Shown here: piece after piece, positions 5,815 through 6,588 of the stretch
Numbering within the stretch: the stretch's first letter is position 1
Layout: every line of letters starts with the position of its first letter
The notes under the pieces: generated by a model
Seen by the model: the letters and a program-made list of their open reading frames with translations, nothing else
Databases searched by the model: none
Told to the model about the DNA's origin: nothing
Made by a program: the position numbers and the translations under genes
Assembly (NCBI GenBank): GCA_947593895.1
Contig: CANQDY010000071.1
Span: forward strand, 1-6,588
DNA from: an uncultured Bacilli bacterium
GTDB lineage: Bacteria > Bacillota_I > Bacilli_A > RFN20 > CAG-449
Direction: 5' to 3'
DNA length: 6,588 nt

Positions 5815-6588
5815 CCATTCAGTATGAGAATAATAGTATCCGACTACTTTTAAGCGATCACATACTCCTTTTAACTCATTAATCATATCTTTTCCATCAT
5901 TAGAATTGACATTACCATCAAGTTCAACAAAGAAATAATAATTCCATTGCAATTCTTTTAATGGGCGACTTCTTAAAGTGCGCATATTAAAGCCATGTGC
6001 ACCGATGATATTTAAGGTCTTTGCCAAAGCGCCTGCCTCATTTAAAACCGTAAACACTAAAATAAAATGTTCACCCATTTTAGCGCCGCTAGTTTGTTGA
6101 TTCAATGATTTTGTAAACACAGCAAAACGAGTAGAATTGTTTCTCTCTTCATTAATATCATTTTCAAGTATTTTTAAATCATAAAGTAAAGCAACATCTT
6201 TACTAGCAATAACTGCCTTTGAAGAATCAGGATTTAATGATAACTCTTTGGCCGCAATTGCTGTGTTTGAGCATTCGATTTTTGAATAATGATTTGATTC
6301 AATATACTTCTGACATTGCGCTAAGGCTTGAGGATGACTTACTACTGTTTTAATATCTTCCTTTTTAGTATTTGGATTAACAATTAAATTATGTACTATA
6401 TCAATATTAACAATATCATTAATAAAAAGCGAGCCAGAAAATAGAAGATCCATAACTGATCCAACATCACCTGCAGTACTATTTTCAAGAGGTAAAACAC
6501 ACGCATCACATTGACAATCTTCAACTGCTTTATATGCAGATGTAAAATTTGGATAACTAATTAATTGACTATTTTCAAATAATTTTTT
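5812..6588 (-). CDS. pheA: Prephenate dehydratase with ACT domain (5' end cut by window edge)
   Basis: Converts prephenate to phenylpyruvate in the phenylalanine branch. The frame is open to the right edge, giving 258 visible codons before TAG; the N-terminus is missing. An ATG at 6453 is internal, since the 45 codons before it carry the conserved PLENSTAGDVGS (33-44, counted from the edge). Further dehydratase motifs: SHPQALAQC at 84-92, SNTAIAA at 107-113, and TRF at 153-155 with the catalytic threonine. The C-terminal ACT domain (about 173-258) contains LRSRP at 205-209, the equivalent of the ESRP motif used for phenylalanine feedback inhibition in the family. The PLENSTAGDVGSVMDL and LRSRP forms resemble Firmicutes proteins that carry an N-terminal chorismate mutase domain; that domain would lie outside the window and is inferred only. 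aroB follows after 9 bases. Confidence 0.95.
   Translation of the reverse strand, partial: KKLFENSQLISYPNFTSAYKAVEDCQCDACVLPLENSTAGDVGSVMDLLFSGSLFINDIVNIDIVHNLIVNPNTKKEDIKTVVSHPQALAQCQKYIESNHYSKIECSNTAIAAKELSLNPDSSKAVIASKDVALLYDLKILENDINEERNNSTRFAVFTKSLNQQTSGAKMGEHFILVFTVLNEAGALAKTLNIIGAHGFNMRTLRSRPLKELQWNYYFFVELDGNVNSNDGKDMINELKGVCDRLKVVGYYYSHTEW

Noticed and set aside
1..6588. Recoding of TGA as Trp (mycoplasma code), because no gene here ends in TGA
   Set aside because: Visible stops are only TAA and TAG, but no frame needs TGA as sense and the four Trp codons are TGG. The data do not support recoding.
1..6588. Terminators, riboswitches, tRNAs, CRISPR repeats, insertion sequences
   Set aside because: I looked on both strands and saw no stem-loop plus T-run, repeat array or terminal inverted repeats; coding sequence fills essentially the whole window.

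Overview
The window is one AT-rich block of aromatic amino acid biosynthesis genes, all on the minus strand, so transcription runs from position 6588 down to 1. Strong A/T codon bias, Shine-Dalgarno sites of the GGAGG type and family-specific motifs (RGGGHFSGR in AroC, LRSRP in the PheA ACT domain, ESGSTIRF in AroA, a single-chain AroE-AroK) suggest a low-GC Firmicute, for example an Erysipelotrichia-, Mollicutes-relative- or Clostridia-like bacterium. The lineage is inferred from motif flavour only; no ribosomal or marker gene is present.

Layout in transcription order: pheA (prephenate dehydratase with ACT domain, 5' end beyond the right edge), aroB (3-dehydroquinate synthase), aroC (chorismate synthase), a fused aroE-aroK (shikimate dehydrogenase plus shikimate kinase), aroQ (type II 3-dehydroquinate dehydratase), aroA (EPSP synthase, reading frame broken near its 3' end) and tyrA (prephenate dehydrogenase, 3' end beyond the left edge). 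Gaps between genes are 0 to 9 bases, several SD sites lie inside the preceding gene, and no terminator, promoter or non-coding stretch over 100 bases is visible. This is one translationally coupled operon.

Together the genes cover DAHP to chorismate (AroB, AroQ, AroE, AroK, AroA, AroC) and the two prephenate branches to phenylpyruvate (PheA) and 4-hydroxyphenylpyruvate (TyrA). DAHP synthase and a chorismate mutase are not visible; a mutase domain may precede PheA outside the window.

The most notable point is aroA. Its main frame stops at 900-902 after 367 codons, but the conserved EPSP synthase C-terminus, including the KKSYP motif with the PEP-contacting lysine, is encoded directly downstream in the -1 frame and runs to a stop that overlaps the tyrA start. 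Either this lineage carries a small frameshifting deletion in an otherwise intact pathway, or the sequence has a local error. Nothing here looks like an undescribed system; the rest is a compact, conventional pathway operon with one gene fusion.
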